NCBI GenBank assembly: GCA_028290805.1
Contig: JAQGJA010000089.1
Coordinates: forward strand, 1 to 6,003
Direction of reading: 5' to 3'
Source of the DNA: Alphaproteobacteria bacterium
Lineage (GTDB): Bacteria > Pseudomonadota > Alphaproteobacteria > Micavibrionales > SZUA-601
Length of the DNA: 6,003 nt
The notes beneath the pieces are model-generated. The model was not told the DNA's origin. It saw only the letters and a list, made by a program, of their open reading frames with translations, and searched no databases. Positions 4,740-6,003 of this stretch are shown here, one piece after another. Each line of letters opens with the position of its first letter. Within the stretch, counting starts at the first letter, position 1. The position numbers and the translations under genes were made by a program.

Positions 4740-5867
4740 ATGAGCAAAGATGTCGTCCTTGTCGGCTTTAAACGCAGCCCCTTCCAGCCTTCGCATAAAG
4801 GTGCCTTTGCCAAGAAACGTCCCGATGATTTATTGGCTGAAGTCATCCGCGCATTGATCGCCCAAACGGGCGTTGAACCCGCTTTATTAGAGGATGTCAT
4901 CGTCGGCAATGCTTTTCCCGAAGGCGAACAGGGGTTCAATATCGGCCGCATTGTCGGACAACTGGTCGGATTGCCGGAATCGGTGGCCGGTGTCACCGTC
5001 AACCGTTTCTGCGGTTCGTCGATGCAGGCGATCCATAACGCCGCCGCCCTCATCATGGCCGGTTCGGGCGATGCCTATATCGCCGCCGGGGTGGAATCCA
5101 TGACGCGGGTGCCCATGGGCGGCTATAACCCGATGCCCAACCCGTCTTTGGTGGAAAAATATCCCGCCGCTTATATCAGCATGGGTGAAACGGCCGAAAA
5201 TGTGGGCAAAAAATACGGGATCAGCCGTGCCGAACAGGAAGAATTTGCCGTCAACTCTCACCGCAAAGCCGCCGAAGCGCAAGCGGCTGGACGCTTTGAC
5301 GAGGAAATCGTGCCCATCGGCGATGTGAAAACCGACGGCACCATCCGCCCCGAAACGACGGTGGAAATCCTGGCCGGATTGAAACCGGCTTTTGATGTGA
5401 ATGGCACGGTAACGGCGGGCACGTCTTCGCCGCTGACCGATGGCGCTGCGGCGACGTTGATTTGTTCGCTGGAATTTGCGCAGAAATACGGATTGAAACC
5501 TATGGCCAAAATCAGATCCATGGCGGTTTCCGGTTGTGATGCTGCGTTGATGGGTTTGGGGCCTGTTGCCTCCAGCCATAAAGCCCTGCAACGCGCCGGA
5601 TTATCTTTGGATGATATTGACATCGTCGAATTGAACGAAGCCTTTGCCGCGCAATCGCTTGGGGTGTTGCGCGAATTGAATATCGACCCCGCCAAACTCA
5701 ACGCCGATGGCGGCGCGATTGCCCTGGGGCACCCCCTCGGGGCATCCGGCGTCCGCGTGACCGCAAAAGCCGCGCAACGTTTGCAACGGGAAGGCAAGAA
5801 ATATGCATTAGCCACCATGTGCATCGGCGGCGGGCAGGGGATTGCGACGGTTTTGGAGCGGATTTGA
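4740..5867 (+). CDS. thiolase family acetyl-CoA C-acyltransferase (FadA-like)
   Basis: Thiolases cleave 3-ketoacyl-CoA with CoA to give acetyl-CoA and a shortened acyl-CoA (beta-oxidation), or run the reverse condensation of two acetyl-CoA. All catalytic parts are visible in the 375 residues: the nucleophile Cys91 in VNRFCGSSMQA (87-97), ESMTRVPMG after it, NEAF (299-302), His331 in GGAIALGHPLGASG (324-337), and the second cysteine, Cys361, in CIGGGQG (361-367). The N-terminal KGAF-x-x-x-RPDDLLAEV (20-35) is typical of FadA/FadI-type 3-ketoacyl-CoA thiolases and favours a degradative acyltransferase over a biosynthetic acetoacetyl-CoA thiolase. The motifs alone do not settle chain-length preference. 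The length is slightly short of the usual 390, with no missing block seen. The ATG at 4740 follows a GGGGAA stretch. A small exported-protein gene starts on the last base of the stop codon. No fadB-type partner is in the window. Confidence 0.95.
   Translation: MSKDVVLVGFKRSPFQPSHKGAFAKKRPDDLLAEVIRALIAQTGVEPALLEDVIVGNAFPEGEQGFNIGRIVGQLVGLPESVAGVTVNRFCGSSMQAIHNAAALIMAGSGDAYIAAGVESMTRVPMGGYNPMPNPSLVEKYPAAYISMGETAENVGKKYGISRAEQEEFAVNSHRKAAEAQAAGRFDEEIVPIGDVKTDGTIRPETTVEILAGLKPAFDVNGTVTAGTSSPLTDGAAATLICSLEFAQKYGLKPMAKIRSMAVSGCDAALMGLGPVASSHKALQRAGLSLDDIDIVELNEAFAAQSLGVLRELNIDPAKLNADGGAIALGHPLGASGVRVTAKAAQRLQREGKKYALATMCIGGGQGIATVLERI
5855..5858 (+). promoter_or_regulatory. ribosome binding site of the partial exported-protein gene
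   Basis: GGAG inside the last codons of the thiolase gene lies eight bases before the ATG at 5867. Together with the TGATG stop-start overlap, this supports the call of the short, window-truncated gene. Confidence 0.5.
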
Positions 5868-6003
5868 TGTATTTTTGGCAAGCGATAATGATGGCTTTTC
5901 TTTTTAGCTTGCCTGCTTCAGCAGCGTCTGAAAGAGAAATCATGACATCTTTTGAATTGCAGAAAAAGAAAGAGGTCCAACACGCGCAGAGTTCCCAAGA
6001 AAA
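5867..6003 (+). CDS. N-terminal part of a secreted hypothetical protein (runs off the window)
   Basis: The ATG at 5867 overlaps the thiolase stop codon (TGATG), with GGAG eight bases upstream. The frame is open for 45 codons to the window end. It begins MYFWQAIMMAFLFSL, then PASAASERE. This is a convincing Sec signal peptide with a hydrophobic core at about residues 7-15 and a likely ASA cleavage site near residue 19 or 20. The mature part visible so far is strongly hydrophilic, with a Lys/Glu/Gln-rich stretch (KKKEVQ and following) that may begin a coiled coil. In-frame ATGs at 5888 and 5891 would shorten the signal peptide and have less support. The family cannot be told from this fragment. 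Overlap with the thiolase suggests shared transcription, but a functional link between an exported protein and a cytoplasmic thiolase is not implied. Confidence 0.65.
   Translation, partial: MYFWQAIMMAFLFSLPASAASEREIMTSFELQKKKEVQHAQSSQE

Noticed and set aside
4887..5591. 234-codon open frame on the minus strand across the thiolase gene (also 5258-5881 minus)
   Set aside because: The plus-strand thiolase has every catalytic motif. The antisense product is His/Gly/Arg/Phe-rich, as expected from reverse reading of GC-rich coding DNA.

Overview
The window looks like a chromosomal segment of a Gram-negative bacterium, most likely an alphaproteobacterium. This is inferred from the rph, rdgB, hemW-type gene order, the moderate-to-high GC of the core genes, and exported proteins with Sec signal peptides or a lipobox. 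The genus cannot be told from the sequence. All nine coding regions are tightly packed, and no rRNA, tRNA, CRISPR array, insertion sequence or recombinase is visible.

Layout from left to right. Positions 109-648 (+) encode an unrecognised AT-rich 179-residue protein whose stop codon overlaps the ribosome binding site of rph (656-1372, +, RNase PH). Four small exported-protein genes follow on the minus strand. In transcription order they are a lipoprotein (3188-2832), a Thr/Val-rich secreted protein (2737-2264), a Pro-rich secreted protein (2242-1850) and an Asn/Arg-rich secreted protein (1841-1374). The last three have gaps of 21 and 8 bases and are probably one operon. A hairpin terminator separates the lipoprotein gene from them. 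The last gene meets rph tail to tail with one base between the stop codons. To the right on the plus strand are rdgB (3284-3883), a HemW-like gene (3861-4682) overlapping it by 23 bases, a thiolase gene (4740-5867), and the start of another exported-protein gene (5867 to the window end) overlapping the thiolase stop.

The plus-strand genes do housekeeping work: tRNA 3'-end trimming (rph), cleaning of the nucleotide pool (rdgB) and acyl-CoA thiolysis (thiolase). The most unusual item is the HemW-like gene. It keeps the position and C-terminal two thirds of HemW, but it lacks the CxxxCxxC iron-sulfur motif and the GGGTP block of the radical SAM core, and its later motifs are also altered. The RdgB next to it also departs from its family in two signature motifs. 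The second unusual item is the set of four exported-protein genes lying between rph and rdgB. I recognise no family for them, but the lipoprotein and the Thr/Val-rich protein share a GPN-x-Y-type motif, which suggests they are related.
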